Of a DNA stretch of 64,000 bases, positions 10,951 through 22,503 are shown piece by piece. Under the pieces are notes generated by a model that made no database searches, was not told the DNA's origin, and saw only the letters and a program-made list of their open reading frames with translations. Position 1 is the stretch's first letter. The number at the start of each line of letters is the position of its first letter. Origin of the DNA: Dermacentor variabilis (Eukaryota; Arthropoda; Arachnida; Ixodida; Ixodidae); assembly GCF_050947875.1 (NCBI RefSeq), contig NC_134569.1, forward strand, positions 264,845,600-264,909,599, read 5' to 3'. Both the position numbers and the translations under genes were made by a program.

Positions 10951-11414
10951 CAGAAGAAAGGGGGTTAACCAAGGGACCCAATGTTTCTTATTCAGAGAAG
11001 CCAATAAGCAAGGACACCAAGCACACCACAGGGGAAATTGCTTCTACTTACTTAATGAAATAAAGAAATTATGAATTGGTGGAATTGAAAGTGGATGAAA
11101 AAACAACTTGCCGCAGGTGGGGAACGATCCCACGTCTTCGCATTACGCGTGCGATGCTTTACCAATTGAACTCTCGCGGCGCCGTCTTCCCATGGACTTT
11201 CTAGGGTATTTACATGTTACTATTTGAACTAAGCCTGGCAATTTTAACCGACGCCACTACACAGAAACCTTAGCGGCAAATGTGGAACATCCTTTCTGCC
11301 GCAGACGTCACGTGTACAAAATCTTTTTTGATCAAAGCAACTAGTCAATAAACCCACACGTCCTACCTGAAGGGATCAATGTTGCCGGATTCAAGACCCT
11401 CGTTATCCAATGAA
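10951..11414. repeat. SAT460 unit 2
   Basis: A complete 464-bp unit with a well-preserved tRNA-like segment (11110-11180, minus). Confidence 0.88.
11110..11180 (-). ncRNA. tRNA-like cloverleaf in SAT460 (pol III-like)
   Basis: Read on the minus strand, the SAT460 consensus folds as a tRNA. The acceptor is GCCGCGG with CTGCGGC (7 pairs, one G-U), the D stem GCTC/GAGC with loop AATTGGTA, and the anticodon stem TCGCA/TGCGA with a 7-base loop CGCGTAA. The T stem is GTGGG/CCCAC with a 7-base loop. This copy has one mismatch at the acceptor base and a D-stem change. By position the anticodon would be CGU, but base 33 is G, not the universal U, so a decoding tRNA is unlikely. A T6 run lies about six bases downstream, as a pol III terminator would. 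Confidence 0.65.
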
Positions 11415-11867
11415 AGAGAAGAAGGATGTTACCCGAGGAGCCCGATTTTTATTACCCAATAGAAGCCAGCAAAGACACGAAGGACAACCCAGGCGAATCA
11501 CTAGTACTGGCAAATTGAAATAAAGAAATTATAAATTCATGAAATTGTAAGTGAATGAAAATCATGTTGCCCAAGATGGGAGACGATCCCACGTCTTCAC
11601 ATTAGCCGTGCAATGTTCTACCAATTGAGCTACGAATGTGCCGTCTTCCCATCCACTTTGGGTGGTACTTACTTGTTACTACTAGAACTAACCCTGGGAA
11701 CGTTAGCCAGCGCTACTATTCAGATACCTTGGCGGCGGATGTGGAACATCCTTTCCGCCGCAGGTGTCAGGAGCACGTGATCTTTTTGCGTCAAATCAAG
11801 TGGTCAAATATGTAGTACCTGAAGGCATCACTGTTGCCTAATTCGAGACCCTCGTTATCTAATGAAC
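11415..11867. repeat. SAT460 unit 3
   Basis: A complete 453-bp unit with a diverged tRNA-like segment at 11569-11639. Confidence 0.86.
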
Positions 11868-11908
11868 GAGAAGAAATGGGGTTAAAAGAGGGGCCCAATT
11901 TTTAATAC
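11868..11908. repeat. SAT460 unit 4, left piece
   Basis: The first 41 bp of a unit whose remainder resumes at 31526. The 19.6 kb between is Ty3-3 plus Ty3-4. Confidence 0.85.
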
Positions 11909-12049
11909 TGTAAGGAAGATAACGAACATGAGCGCAGAGTCAGCAGCGTCGGCAGCATCAAGCCTGCAGCAGAGGCTCGAGCTAGGGCTCTGTGCCCGGT
12001 GCATCGTAGAACCGGCGGTCGCTACGAACTTCAGTAAATCTCCTTTACA
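11909..12049 (+). repeat. Ty3-3 5' LTR
   Basis: 141 bp, TGTAAGG...TTTACA. TGGTGGAGCCGTGCGG follows two bases later as a candidate primer-binding site. It pairs with 26365-26505. Confidence 0.9.
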
Positions 12050-12122
12050 AGTGGTGGAGCCGTGCGGGGCAACGTTCCACTCTACCATCCTGGAACTCCA
12101 TTCTCGGACGCCACCCTCTGCC

Positions 12123-13318
12123 ATGCCGGACGCCGACCAGCAGACTCTTCCATCGCCACCCGTCCCTTGCGCTGGCACCGTTCGCCAGCGGGAGCCTCCC
12201 ATCTTCAGCGGAACCGGCAACAACGACTTTGAAGAGTGGCTGTGGCCCTACGAACGGGTGAGTGTTCACAACAAATGGAATGACTCGGACAAGCTGGCTT
12301 ACTTATCATTCTACCTTGCAGGCGTGGCCAGTCTCTGGTTCAGAAATCATGAAAGGGATATCCGAACGTGGTCAGCGTTCAAGACGTTGTTTACAGCAGT
12401 ATTTGACCGACCCGCCATCAGGAAACTCCGAGCCGAGCAGCGTTTGCGTTCATGCGCACAGGACAGGGGTGAGACATTCACTACCTATATAGAAGACGTT
12501 CTCGATTTGGTCCAGGCGCGTGAACGTTGCCATGATGGAAGTGAAAACGATCAAGCACGTCATGCAGGGAATCGATGATGACGCGTTCCAGATGCTTCTG
12601 GCCAAGGACCCGCGCACTGTTGGCGACGTTATCAGCTTGTGCTTGAGCTATGATGAATTACGTAAGCAGCGAGCTCTGACAAGGCAACACCCCACACCAA
12701 GTGCAGCGTCCCTCTGCAGCCTGACCAACGGCCCCGAACAAGCCTCCCCGATAACCCTAATCAAGGATTTTGTGCGCGAAGAAGTCGCACGATAGCTATC
12801 TCTGGTCTCCGTCACTCACGAGTCTACCAGCACTTTGCCGTCTCATCTCTGTAACGTGATCGATGAAGAGGTCGCGGATGCGCTGCCGGCTGTTCACCAG
12901 CAGGATGTCGTGACTACACCAGTCACTTATGCTACGGTTCCTGCAATGGCCCCTCGAAGTGTGCCCGTGCGTCGTTTTCAGCAGCCTGTGCACCTCCCTC
13001 CCCCTCCCGTCCCCTGAACCCCCGCTGCCGTCGCTAAACCGTGGCGCACGCCGGACAATCGCCCCATATGTTTCGCATGTAGGTATTCCGGTCATGTCGC
13101 AAGGTTCTGCCGCGGATCGCAGGCGTTCGATGACGATCGACGAGCGCCCTATGTGCCACCTGATCCAGATGCGCCTTACGGATCCTTTGACCCATCGCCA
13201 GCTCGCTCCCAGACTGATCGCCGTGCTCGCTTCGAACGCCTCCGGTCACCCTCCCCACGTCGCCGATGGCTTTCCCCTATGCGTCGACCACCCGTCTCTA
13301 ACGAAGAGGGAAACTAGG
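12123..13318 (+). pseudogene. gag: Ty3-3 gag
   Basis: The frame opens at 12123 (MPDADQQTLPSPPVP) and includes REPPIFSGTGNNDFEEWLWP, WFRNHERDIRTW and KLRAEQRLRSCAQDRGETF, then shifts near 12510-12530 into a second frame (to 12795, ending in a stop after EEVAR). A zinc knuckle CFACRYSGHVARFC lies near 13060-13102, and the Arg/Ser-rich tail ends with PPVSNEEGN at 13316. It would be the structural protein of the element but cannot be made in one piece. Confidence 0.82.
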
Positions 13319-13337
13319 CGTCGCAGTTCCCGAGACA

Positions 13338-14772
13338 TCATCATCATCATCATCATCATCAGCCTGGGTACGCCCACTGCAGGGCAAAGGCCTCTCCCAT
13401 ACTTCTCCAACTGCCCCGGTCATGTACTAATTGTGGCCATGTTGTCCCTGCAAACTTCTTAATCTCATCCGCCCACCTAACTTTCTGCCGCCCTCTGCTA
13501 CGCTTCCCTTCCCTTGGAATCCATTCGGTAACTCTTAATGACCATCGGTTATCTCCCTCCTTATTACGTGTCCTGCCCACGCCCATTTCTTTTTCTTGAT
13601 TTCAACTAAGATGTCATTAACTCGCGTTTGTTCCCTCAGCCAATCTGCTCTTTTCTTATCCCTTAACGTTACACCTATCATTTTTCTTTCCATAGCTCGT
13701 TGTGTCGCCCTCAATTTGAGTAGAACCCTTTTCGTAAGCCTCCAGGTTTCTGCCCCGTAGGTGAGTACTGGTAAGACACAGCTATTATATACTTTTCTCT
13801 TGAGGGATAACGGCAACCTGCTGTTCATGATTTGGGAATGCCTGCCAAACGCACTCCAGCCCATTCTTATTCTTCTGATTATTTCCGTCTCATGATCCGG
13901 ATCCGCCGTCACTACCTGCCCTAAGAAGATGTATTCCCTTACGACTTCCAGTGCCTCGCTGCCTATTGTAAATTGCTGTTCTCTCCCGAGACTGTTAAGC
14001 ATTACTTTAGTTTTCTGCATATTAATTTTTAGACCCACTCTTCTGCTTTGCCTCTCCAGGTCAGTGAGCATGCATTGCAATTGGTCCCCTGGGTTACTAA
14101 GCAAGGCAATATCATCAGCGAATCGCAAGTTACTAAGGTATTCTCCATTAACTTTTTCCCCAATTCTTCCCAATCCAGGTCTCTGAATACCTCCAGTAAA
14201 CACGCTGTGAATAACATTGGAGATATCGTATCTCCCTGCCTGACGCCTTTCTTTATTGGGATTTTGTTGCTTGCTTTATGGAGGACTACGGTGGCTGTGG
14301 AGCCGCTATTTTTACATATGGTATTTTTACATATGGCTCTTCTACACCCTGATTCCGTAATGCCTCCATGACTGCTGAGGTTTCGACTGAATCAAACGCT
14401 TTCTCGTAATCAATGAAAGCTATATACAACGGTTGCTTATATTCTGCACATTTCTCTATCACTTAATTGATAGTGTGAATATGGTCTATTGTTGTGTAGC
14501 CTTTACGGAATCCTGCCTGGTCCTTTGGTTGACAGAAGTCAAAGGTGTTCCTGATTCTATTTGCAATTACCTTAGTAAATACTTTGTAGGCAACGGACAG
14601 TAAGCTGATCGGTCTATAATTTTTCAAGTCTTTGGCGTCCCCTTTCTTATGGATTAGGATTATGTTAGCGTTCTTCCAAGATTCCGGTACGCTCGAGGTC
14701 ATGAGGCATTGCGTATACAGGGTGGCCAGTTTCTCTAGAACAATCTGTCCACCATCCTTCAAAAAATCTGCT
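13338..14772 (-). mobile_element. RTE-clade LINE, 5'-truncated, inserted in Ty3-3
   Basis: GTTCCCGAGACA occurs at 13326-13337 and 14773-14784, a perfect 12-bp target duplication. The 3' end is an (ATC)n tract in plus-strand reading followed by CGCCCACTGCAGGGCAAAGG, the typical RTE tail. The minus-strand frames encode an RTE-type RT: SVPESWKNANIILIHKKGD, NYRPISLLSVAYKVFTKVIA and QAGFRKGYTTIDHI in 14873-14463. FADDIALL, VLTYGAETWRLTK and the C-terminal WIPREGKRSRGRQKVRW are in 14203-13359. Endonuclease is missing because of 5' truncation. Confidence 0.92.
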
Positions 14773-14784
14773 GTTCCCGAGACA

Positions 14785-15957
14785 AGAACTGCGCAAGTCT
14801 TAACATGCCGAAGTCCTCCTCCTTTACCTGCCGATGTCATTGATGTGTTTATCGAAGATGTAGCTACAGTCACCCTCGTCGGTACCGGTGCCGCTATTTC
14901 AGTTATGGATGCCAGGTTTTGCCGTTCGCTTCGTAAACTGACGACGTCTCTGTCTGGATTGTCGCTACGAACGGCGAGTGCTCAACCCATCCACCCTACA
15001 ACTGCTTGTATTGCCCGTGTGACCGTGTGACCGTGTGACCCGTGGTCCTCGTCACAAAAAAAGACCGTTCCATCCGCTTCTGTGTTGATTTTCGGTGCTT
15101 GAACCAGATCATGCTGAAGGACGTCTACCCATTACCACTCATTGATTATGCTCTCGACTGTTTGCAGGGAGCAGAGTTCTTTTCTTCGCTGGATTTGCGG
15201 TCAGGCCACTGGCAGGTTCCGATGGCAGAGGCCGATCGCCCAAAAACTGTCTTTGTTACACCACTTGCTTGACCAACGCCGGGTTGCAATTTAACCCAAA
15301 GAAGCGTACATTTGCTGTTCGTCAGCTCACAATTTTAGGCCATGTCGTGTCATAGAAGGGCATTCGCCCGGATCCCGAGAAGCTACCTGCTGGTAATGCG
15401 TGCCCAAAACCTACCTTTGTGAAAGAGGTACGCAGTTTCATTGGCTTCTGCTCTTACCTCCGGCGATTCATTCGAAACTTTGTGTCAATTATGTCGCTCT
15501 CACGAAGCTCCTTGGTGGCGCTAGAGATCTCTCATAATGGCCTCCAGAGAGTGACGACGCCTTCGCAACCTTGCGCCATCTTCTCACGACGCCACCAATT
15601 ATTCGCCATTTTGACCATAAAGCGCCAACCGAAATTTATACCGATGCAAGCGCTGTAGGCCTTGGCACTGTGTTGGCAAATCGTGTAGCTGGCCACACAG
15701 AATACGTCGTCGCATACGCGGGTCGTACGTTAACCAAGGCAGAGACCAATTACAGACTTACAGAAAAGGAATGTTTGATCATTGTGTGGGCGCTTGCCAT
15801 GTTTCGCCCATAATTATACGGCCCATCTTTTCACGTAGTGACCGACCACCAAGCACTATGTTGGCTGTCGACGCTCAAAGACCCATGCCCGACGCCTTGC
15901 CCGCTGGGCATATCGAATCCACGAATACGACATCCGCGTGGTTTACCGCTCCGAGCG
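14785..15957 (+). pseudogene. pol: Ty3-3 protease, RT and RNase H remnants
   Basis: The protease segment reads VTLVGTGAAISVMD (about 14868-14910). The catalytic Asp of the family D-T-G is Gly, so it is dead. A GTGTGACC triplication at 15018-15040 marks a deletion join, after which RT starts abruptly at VVLVTKKDRSIRFCVDF. It runs through YPLPLIDYALD to FVTPLA (15272) and then jumps to a post-palm segment, so the YxDD motif is deleted. RNase H is recognisable ([17 protein letters not shown], about 15637) with [13 protein letters not shown], then decays before the LINE-A join at 16101. Confidence 0.82.
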
Positions 15958-16189
15958 AAAGCGCTCCGACGCTGACGCCCTATCCCTATCACCACTTCCC
16001 CCGAAGGAAAGTCGCGACTCCTCCTGCAAGTGCGCAGTGCCCTCTCTGGACTTTGACACTTTCGCTGCTGCACTGCGTAATGATCCCTGGACTGCATCTT
16101 CACTTTCACTTTCACTTTCACTTCACTTTATTTTCTTAAAGACCCCACAAGGGGGCGCTTCATAAGGGGTGGGTTGTACAGAGATGCTA

Positions 16190-18265
16190 CTAATGCCACA
16201 GGTGTTTAACAAGACATGTATATGGATACACTTTGAATAAAACGCGATGGACAGGTGATTGAAACAATGTCGTGGGGAAGGCCATTCCATTCTGAAGCTG
16301 CGCGGCAAAAAAATGATGCAGAAAATATAGTGGTGCCAGAATGGGGTCGGGTGACTTGAAGTGGATGGCCCGTGCGGGGGGACGTGCGAGCGGCGGGAGC
16401 GATGTAAGTCGGATGGCTGAAAGAACTGTGATAAAACTTGTGGTAAAGTGATAGTGTGGCGATCCTGCGACGAGACGAAAGAGTGGGCAGACCAGAGACA
16501 TTCTTAAGGGATGACACGCTGATATCATATGAATAAGAAGAATGAATGAAGCGAGCAGCGCGATTTTGCACTGCTTCGATTGCGTTAATAAAATAAACCT
16601 GGTGAGGGCTCCAGATTGGTTATGCGTACTCAAGTTTGGGCCGAATTAGGGATTGGTAAGCCAAAAGTCTTACGTGGTAGGGTGAGTGACGCATCCTAAT
16701 AAATCCTAATGATCGGTTAGCCGATGAAATGATATTCGTGACATGGGTGCGCCAGGAAAGATCAGGGGTTAGTGTTACAGCAAGGTATTTATAGGATTCA
16801 CTTGTTTCAACTGGTATGTTAGCGATTTCATAGGGAAATTGGAGCGGGTTTTGTGGCGGTGGGAGAAAACTAATTTACATTTGTTAGGATTGAGGGTCAT
16901 TAGCCAGCGGTTACACCAGTCGAACACTTTATTAAGATCATTCTGTAGGGCTGTGTTGTCAGATATGTTAGTTATTTTGCGGTAGATAACACAGTCGTCA
17001 GCGAACATGCGGACGTTACATGATAAATTATTAGGCAAGTCGTTGATATATATTAGAAATAAAAGTGGGCCGAGGACAGATCCCTGCGGCACGCCGGACG
17101 TTAAAGGGAGCGAGTCAGACTTGACATTGTTAAGGGAAACAAACTGAGAGCGGTAAGTCAGAAATTGGGCGATCCAGTTTAGAACGTCGTGTGGCAGATT
17201 TAGTTGAGAGAGCTTGATTAGTAGACGCTTGTGTGGTACTTTATGAAAAGCCTTGGTGAAGTCAAGAAAAATAGCATCTGTTTGTAGGTTAGTGTCGAGC
17301 TTAGCATGCAGGTCATAAAGAAAAAGGGCTAGTTGAGATTCGCGTGAGAGGCCTTTTCGAAATCCGTGTTGAGAGGGATTAAAAAAGCTGTTAGAATCAA
17401 GGAACTGCAAGATCTGAGAGTATATTATATGTTCCATGAGTTTGCAGCACACACTGGTTAGAGATATGGGGCGGTAATTTACCGGACAGTCTCTGTTGCC
17501 TGCTTTGTGAACTGGAATGACCTTCCCACACTTCCAGTCGTAAGGGAGAATTTTTGAGGAGAGTGACTGGGAAAATATCAACAGTGAAAGTTCGGCAGAT
17601 ATGTGCTTAGTGTTTTTTAAGAGCTTAGAATTTATTTCATCCGTACCAGTATAAGATGAAAACTTCATTTTTTCAATTAAGGACAGGATACCAGAGAAAA
17701 TAATGCTTATGGGCGGCATTTCAGATAAAATAACGGAAAACAGTTGTGTTTCACTAGGGTTAGGGTCATTCGTAAAGACAGAAGAAAAGGCTATATTAAA
17801 TATATTGACACTTTCTGAAGAACTCGCTTCTTGACCAGATTGATTAGTAAGGATAACAGGAGGGGTGTCATGTGGGTTTAGAATTTGCCAGAAACGTTTG
17901 GGTGAATTAGCAAGAATTTTCGGTAGCTCAGTGTGAAAGAATGTGTATTTAGCGTTGTGCACTTCTGTTAAGTATGCTTTTTCTGCAATGTTGTAGTTGT
18001 CCCTTGCGCAAACACTGTTTCTAGTCTTGGCGACACGAAAAAGACGTTTCTTCTTGTTTTCAAGCGATATTAGTGAATTGGTAAACCAAGGTTTTTGGCG
18101 GGTGGGACGGAAAGTTACATTAGGGATGAAGTCATCAGCTAACCCGTTCATTTTGTTTTTGAAGAGTGACCAGTTTTCGTCAATAGGTCGTTCCCAAAAA
18201 CCGCCTTGAAACGATGGAAAAAAGACATCAAGTTCACTAATGATGGCCCCATAATTCCCCTTGTC
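16190..18265 (-). pseudogene. LINE-A ORF2: RT and C-terminal domain
   Basis: From 18265 leftwards the frame is open to about 16860. It holds the pre-RT linker (KPWFTNSLISLENKKKRLFR, FWQILNPHDTPPV), [65 protein letters not shown] and the catalytic FADDCVIY (about 16985-17010). A frameshift near 16860 follows KCKLVFSH. The remaining C-terminal region ([43 protein letters not shown]) is in other frames with one stop. An upstream in-frame extension to 18496 is solo-LTR sequence and not part of this protein. Confidence 0.87.
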
Positions 18266-18269
18266 ATAT

Positions 18270-18687
18270 TGACACGTGTACTTATCTTTATCGGGCAACC
18301 ACGTTTCGCCGCCTAACAAATGTAATCGCACAGCATGGGACGCGCCTGCATGTATCCGAAGGTTCTGTAAAGTTATCGATGCTTCTATCCGCTGTCTGTT
18401 GTCGCCGAGACTTATGTTATCTGATTTCATCACCTGACGCGAAAGGTGTAGAACTTTGTGGAAGGCACGCGGTTCCGAACGATTAGTCTGGAACATTCGA
18501 CGACTGCTCTACAAAAGCCGACGCGCTTGACCCGCAGATCAGATTTTCGGCGATCGCCGACTGTGTTCGCCGCTTTCATTGTGCTATAAGTGTAGCTTGT
18601 TTTGTGGGCACAGGTTCGCCCAATAAAAATCTAGTTTTGCCTTTCAGAGTATTGTTACTGTGTTCTTAACGTCACCACCACGTGACA
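18270..18687 (+). repeat. solo LTR of the Ty3-1 family in LINE-A ORF2
   Basis: This 418-bp copy is the reverse complement of 3825-4239. It begins TGACACGTGTAC, ends CCACGTGACA, and is flanked on both sides by ATAT (18266-18269 and 18688-18691), a perfect 4-bp target duplication. No internal element sequence is present, so a complete insertion has been reduced by LTR-LTR recombination. LINE-A coding sequence continues on each side. Confidence 0.93.
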
Positions 18688-18691
18688 ATAT

Positions 18692-18806
18692 AGTCGAATT
18701 GTTTTCCTGTAAGCTTGACGAATTTCGGGAACAAAGGCAAAATTAGCATGTATTACTTCGTGGTCACTTATTTCATTTAGAAATCTTATAGACGACAGGC
18801 TCCCTG
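18692..18806 (-). pseudogene. LINE-A ORF2: end of endonuclease domain
   Basis: The short minus-strand stretch encodes FLNEISDHEVIHANFAF, the SDH motif that closes an APE-type endonuclease, followed by a basic linker. It is separated from the rest of the endonuclease by Ty3-5 and from the RT by the solo LTR. Confidence 0.8.
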
Positions 18807-18984
18807 TGTATTGTATCAGACGCGCATGCGCTTTAGGCATGTGACATGGCCAGCATGCTGTCTGTAACACGTGGCTGTTGTCATGCAGCCGCCGGTACAC
18901 CATATATGTTGGGAAGCAATACCGAATAAACGTTCTTCTCCTGGTTGCTTTCACGCTGCATGTTCATTGTTGCACGCCGGAACA
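18807..18984 (+). repeat. Ty3-5 5' LTR
   Basis: TGTATTG...CGGAACA, 178 bp, with CGAATAAACG as a likely polyadenylation signal. Confidence 0.92.
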
Positions 18985-19060
18985 TGGTGTCAGAAGCGGG
19001 ATCGCCCTCACGTATGCAGTAACACGCTGGTAGAAGAGGCGTTGCTGTGCAAGGGCACGA

Positions 19061-19868
19061 TGTATTTAGTGAAGCCAGCGCAGCCGCTGGTGCTGTCCGG
19101 TAGCACCGCGAAGAACTGGAGCCTCTTCAAGCAGCGGTTCGAGCTGTTCCTACAGGCCACGGAGCCGCGAAAGAACCACGGACGCTGGGAGCTGACCGCA
19201 CTGCTACTCACCGTGGCCGGAGAGGACGTCCTAGAGGTATTTAACAATTTTTTGTTCTCGGAGAACGAAAACAAGGAAGATTATGAAACAGTTCCTAAGA
19301 AGTTTGAGGAGTACTGCCAGAAGCAGTAAAACGAAGTGTACGAACGGTATGTCTTCCGCTTAAGAACGCAAGTTGAGGGCGAACCTTTCGAACATTTTTC
19401 ACGGGACTTGAAGAGACTTGCACGAAGTTGCAATTTTGGAAGGCTAAGAGACTCCATGGTCAGGGACCAGATTATCTTTGGAACAAAGAATGCGAAGTTG
19501 CGCGGAAAGATGCTGAAAGTTAAGGACCTTACTTTACTGAAGGCGGAGGAAATTTGCAACTCTGAAGAGGTATGCGCCGAGCAAAACAATGTATGGGCTC
19601 AAGTGGAGAAGCAAGTAGCACAAATTAAAACGCGCCAGCAAGGCAAATGTTCAGCTTGTGAATAACCTGTAGAAGGTTCGGAGCATGACGAGGCTCAACG
19701 AGAACAGGAAGTGACTCAGATCAAAGCACGCAGGCAGTTCAAGCGTTCTAAGTGTCCACGAACGTGTCAGATGCCCAGCATTCGGCAAAACATGCTTTCG
19801 GTGCAGTGGCGTTGGCCACTTCTCAGCCTGTTGCAGAAAAGGTTCTCAAGTGAGCGAAGTACGTGGCG
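19061..19868 (+). pseudogene. gag: Ty3-5 gag
   Basis: The frame starts at 19061 (MYLVKPAQPLVLSGSTAKNW). A TAA at 19327-19329 follows EEYCQKQ, and the frame then continues in phase with NEVYERYVFRLRTQ and FSRDLKRLARSCNFG to a second stop near 19665. A zinc knuckle CFRCSGVGHFSACC is readable at about 19791-19835 in another frame. The fold resembles gag of gypsy elements with a short retroviral-like capsid. Two stops and a frameshift inactivate it. Confidence 0.8.
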
Positions 19869-21455
19869 AACAGGAAGAATTCGAAATCCTCGACGTTAGC
19901 ACAGGCAACAGAGCCGATTGGGTCGTACACGCGAGAGTGGCTTCCCAACTAGCGTCTCTGAAAGTAGACACATGCTCGCAAGCGAATTTGTTGCCTTACT
20001 CCATTTTTGAAAGACTTAAAACGAAGTCTGCTTTAAGAGCAAGCCCCTCCGTCCTCCTCTCGTACACCGGCGACGTTATAAAACACATCGAGGTCGCTAC
20101 GCTACAAGTGGCTGTGAACGACCGAAGTGGGCATTTCGACTTCTTCATTATAAAGAAGAGCAGCCAAGCCATACTTGGGCTGTCTGCAAGCGAAGCGCTA
20201 GGACTGGTGTCTCGTTCTGTCAACGCTGTGCACACGAACAGCACTGACCAACTGGTCAAGAAATTTCCCGAGCTGTTTCAGGGCATCGGCTGTCTAGCAC
20301 GCCAGTACCACATGGTTCTGCGGGAGGATGCAACACCGGTAGTCCAGCCGGTGCGACGGGTGCCCTTGACGTTGCTCCAGCCCCTGCGAGAAGAGCTGGA
20401 TCGGATGGAACGTGCTGGAATCGTGGCCAAAGTCAGCGAACCAACGGACTGGGTGAGCCCGTTTGTTGCAGCACGCAAAAAGGATGAGAAACTGCGCATA
20501 TGCATTGACCCGAGGCGAATTAACGAGTGCCTAAAGCGAGAGCATTATCAAATGCCGCGACGAGAAGACATTGAGGATGATCTTGCTGGTGCCGCTTCTT
20601 TCTCTCGCATGGACGCGTACTCGGGCTTTTATCAAATCCCCTTAGATGAGGCTACGTCAAAGGTGTGCACAATCGGAACGCCTTTTTGACGCTACCGTTT
20701 CTTGAGACTTCCCTTCGGCCTTGCTTCGGCGCCTGAAGTTTTCCAGAGAACTATGAATGAAATATTCGACCAGGCTTCAGGGGTGCGAATCTATATCGAT
20801 GACACACTGATATGGGGGAGCACAAGGGAAGTGCACGATACTCGCCTCCGCACGGTCTTGCAACTAGCTGAAAAGGCCGGCCTAACGCTCAACGCCGGGA
20901 AATGCAAATTCGGTCTGACCGAAATTGACTTCTTGGGTGATGTCATAAACAAAGACGGAATAAGACCTAACCCCGCAATGACCGCACCAGTAAGTGAAAT
21001 GCCTCAGCCAAAGGACAAAGCCGGCGTTCACAGAATGCTCGGGGTCGTGAACTATTTCGGAAAATACATACCGCATCTGGCGGAAAGGATGACGCTCTTA
21101 CGAAGCCTCATTAAAAAAAGACACCGTTTTTGAATGGTCCGAAAACCACTCCGAAGAATGGCAAGCTGTCTGCGACACATTGAACAGTCCACCTTTGCTA
21201 GCCATTTTCGATCCTGATAGGGAGACGAAGCTCGTTGCAGCTGCTTCCAAAAATGGGATTGGTGCTGCCCTTCTTCAGAATTATGGTGGTAGTTGGCGGC
21301 CGGTCGCCTATGGATCACGCACAATGACTGAGGCTGAACAAAGATACGCGCAAATAGAGAAAGAAACGATGGCCATTGCTTTCGGCTGTGAGAAATTTTC
21401 GCATTTTGTTTACGGCCGCAAGATTGTAATTGAGACCGACCAAGACCACTGTTAG
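19850..21455 (+). pseudogene. pol: Ty3-5 protease, RT, RNase H
   Basis: 19850-20689 is open and includes the protease motif LKVDTCSQANLLPYSIF (about 19960-20010), where the family Gly of D-T-G is Cys. RT has VRRVPLTLLQPLREELDRME and DWVSPFVAARKKDEKLRICI. A TGA near 20687 precedes FLRLPFGLASAPEVFQ, and the catalytic YIDD lies near 20791-20802. A frameshift near 21120 leads to RNase H (AAASKNGIGAALLQ, EKETMAIAFGCEKFSHFVYG), ending at a stop after TDQDHC. Confidence 0.85.
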
Positions 21456-21463
21456 CAATTGCT

Positions 21464-22474
21464 TTGAAAGTCATTGGCGACATGCCACCGCGACTGCAAC
21501 GGTTCTTTCTGCGCTTGCTAAGGTACGATTACGTTCTTCACTTTGTCCCAGGCAAACAACTGTTCCTGGCCGATATGCTATCAATATCATCGTCGGCCGT
21601 TCCGAACGACGAAGATGACTTCACTGATGACGTTGACGTCCATGCAGTGAGCGTGACGTCGGAGCTGGTAAGCAAGAAAATGTTTGATCGACTGGCAGAA
21701 GCAACGGCCGCTGACCCAGACTTGCAGACAGCGTTGCGGCAGCTATGGAATGGAGAAGAAATTGAAGGGTGGATGAAACCATTGGGTCCTGAGTTATCAG
21801 AAGTCAAGGGCATTGTTATGAAGGGGACCAAAGTCTTTATCCCAAAGGCTATGAGAGCTGAAATACTCGGTCGCATTCATGAAGGTCACTTAGAGATATA
21901 TAAGTGCAAAGCGAGAGCCCGTCACTTGGTTTTTTGGCCGCGACTGAACACCGACATTGAAAACATGGTCAAGACCTGTTCTGTTTGTCAAAAATACGCG
22001 TACAAACAACAAACAAAACCAGTGGTGCTTAGGCCGATCCCGGACCATGCCTGGTACAGGGTGGGTGTTGACATTGTTATGTACGGCGGAAACTCCTACC
22101 TGTGCGTGTTTGACGCGTTTTCAAACTTTCCTGAAGTCGAAAAGCTAATCGACCCAACGACGTGCACTGTCATTGATACACTTAGCTCAATTTTTGCAAG
22201 GTATGGAATTCCGTTGGAAGTCTGCACCGACAAAGGTCCTCAGTTTTCATCTCATCGATTTGCTTTGTTCGCAGCCAGATACGAATTCAAGCATGTGACG
22301 TAGAGCCCGAGATTCCCACGATCCGATGGCCTCGCCGAGAAAGGAGTCCAAATTGTGAAAAGAATAATGAAGAAGACTGGCGAGCTCAACGAGGACTTCT
22401 GGTTGGGTCTACTCGGCTATCGCTCGACTCCATTAGCCGAAGGCCGGTCCCCTGGAGAACTCCAGGGGACCGGC
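21464..22474 (+). pseudogene. Ty3-5 integrase
   Basis: 21464-22303 is open. It has the RNase H tail (RLLRYDYVLHFVPGKQLFLAD), the zinc region (HEGHLEIYKCKARARHLVFW ... CSVCQKYA), Asp in VGVDIVMYG (about 22070) and Asp in VCTDKGPQFSS (about 22230). A TAG follows FKHVT, and the frame continues in phase to SDGLAEKGVQIVKRIM with the Glu of the D-D-E triad. The end of the core falls in a perfect 15-bp inverted repeat at 22443-22474 that brings in a stop. Confidence 0.85.
22443..22474. repeat. perfect 15-bp hairpin in Ty3-5 integrase
   Basis: GCCGGTCCCCTGGAG, a two-base AA spacer, and its exact reverse complement CTCCAGGGGACCGGC. The left arm encodes the conserved GRSPGE, and the right arm replaces the expected continuation and creates a TGA at 22475-22477. 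Confidence 0.9.
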
Positions 22475-22503
22475 TGAAGTTACGCACTCAGTTACCAGAC
22501 TTC

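Noticed and set aside
16775..18496. A 573-codon minus frame that looks like one intact gene
   Set aside because: Its first 76 or so codons are solo-LTR sequence (18270-18496). Only the part from 18265 down is LINE-A ORF2. The join is accidental.
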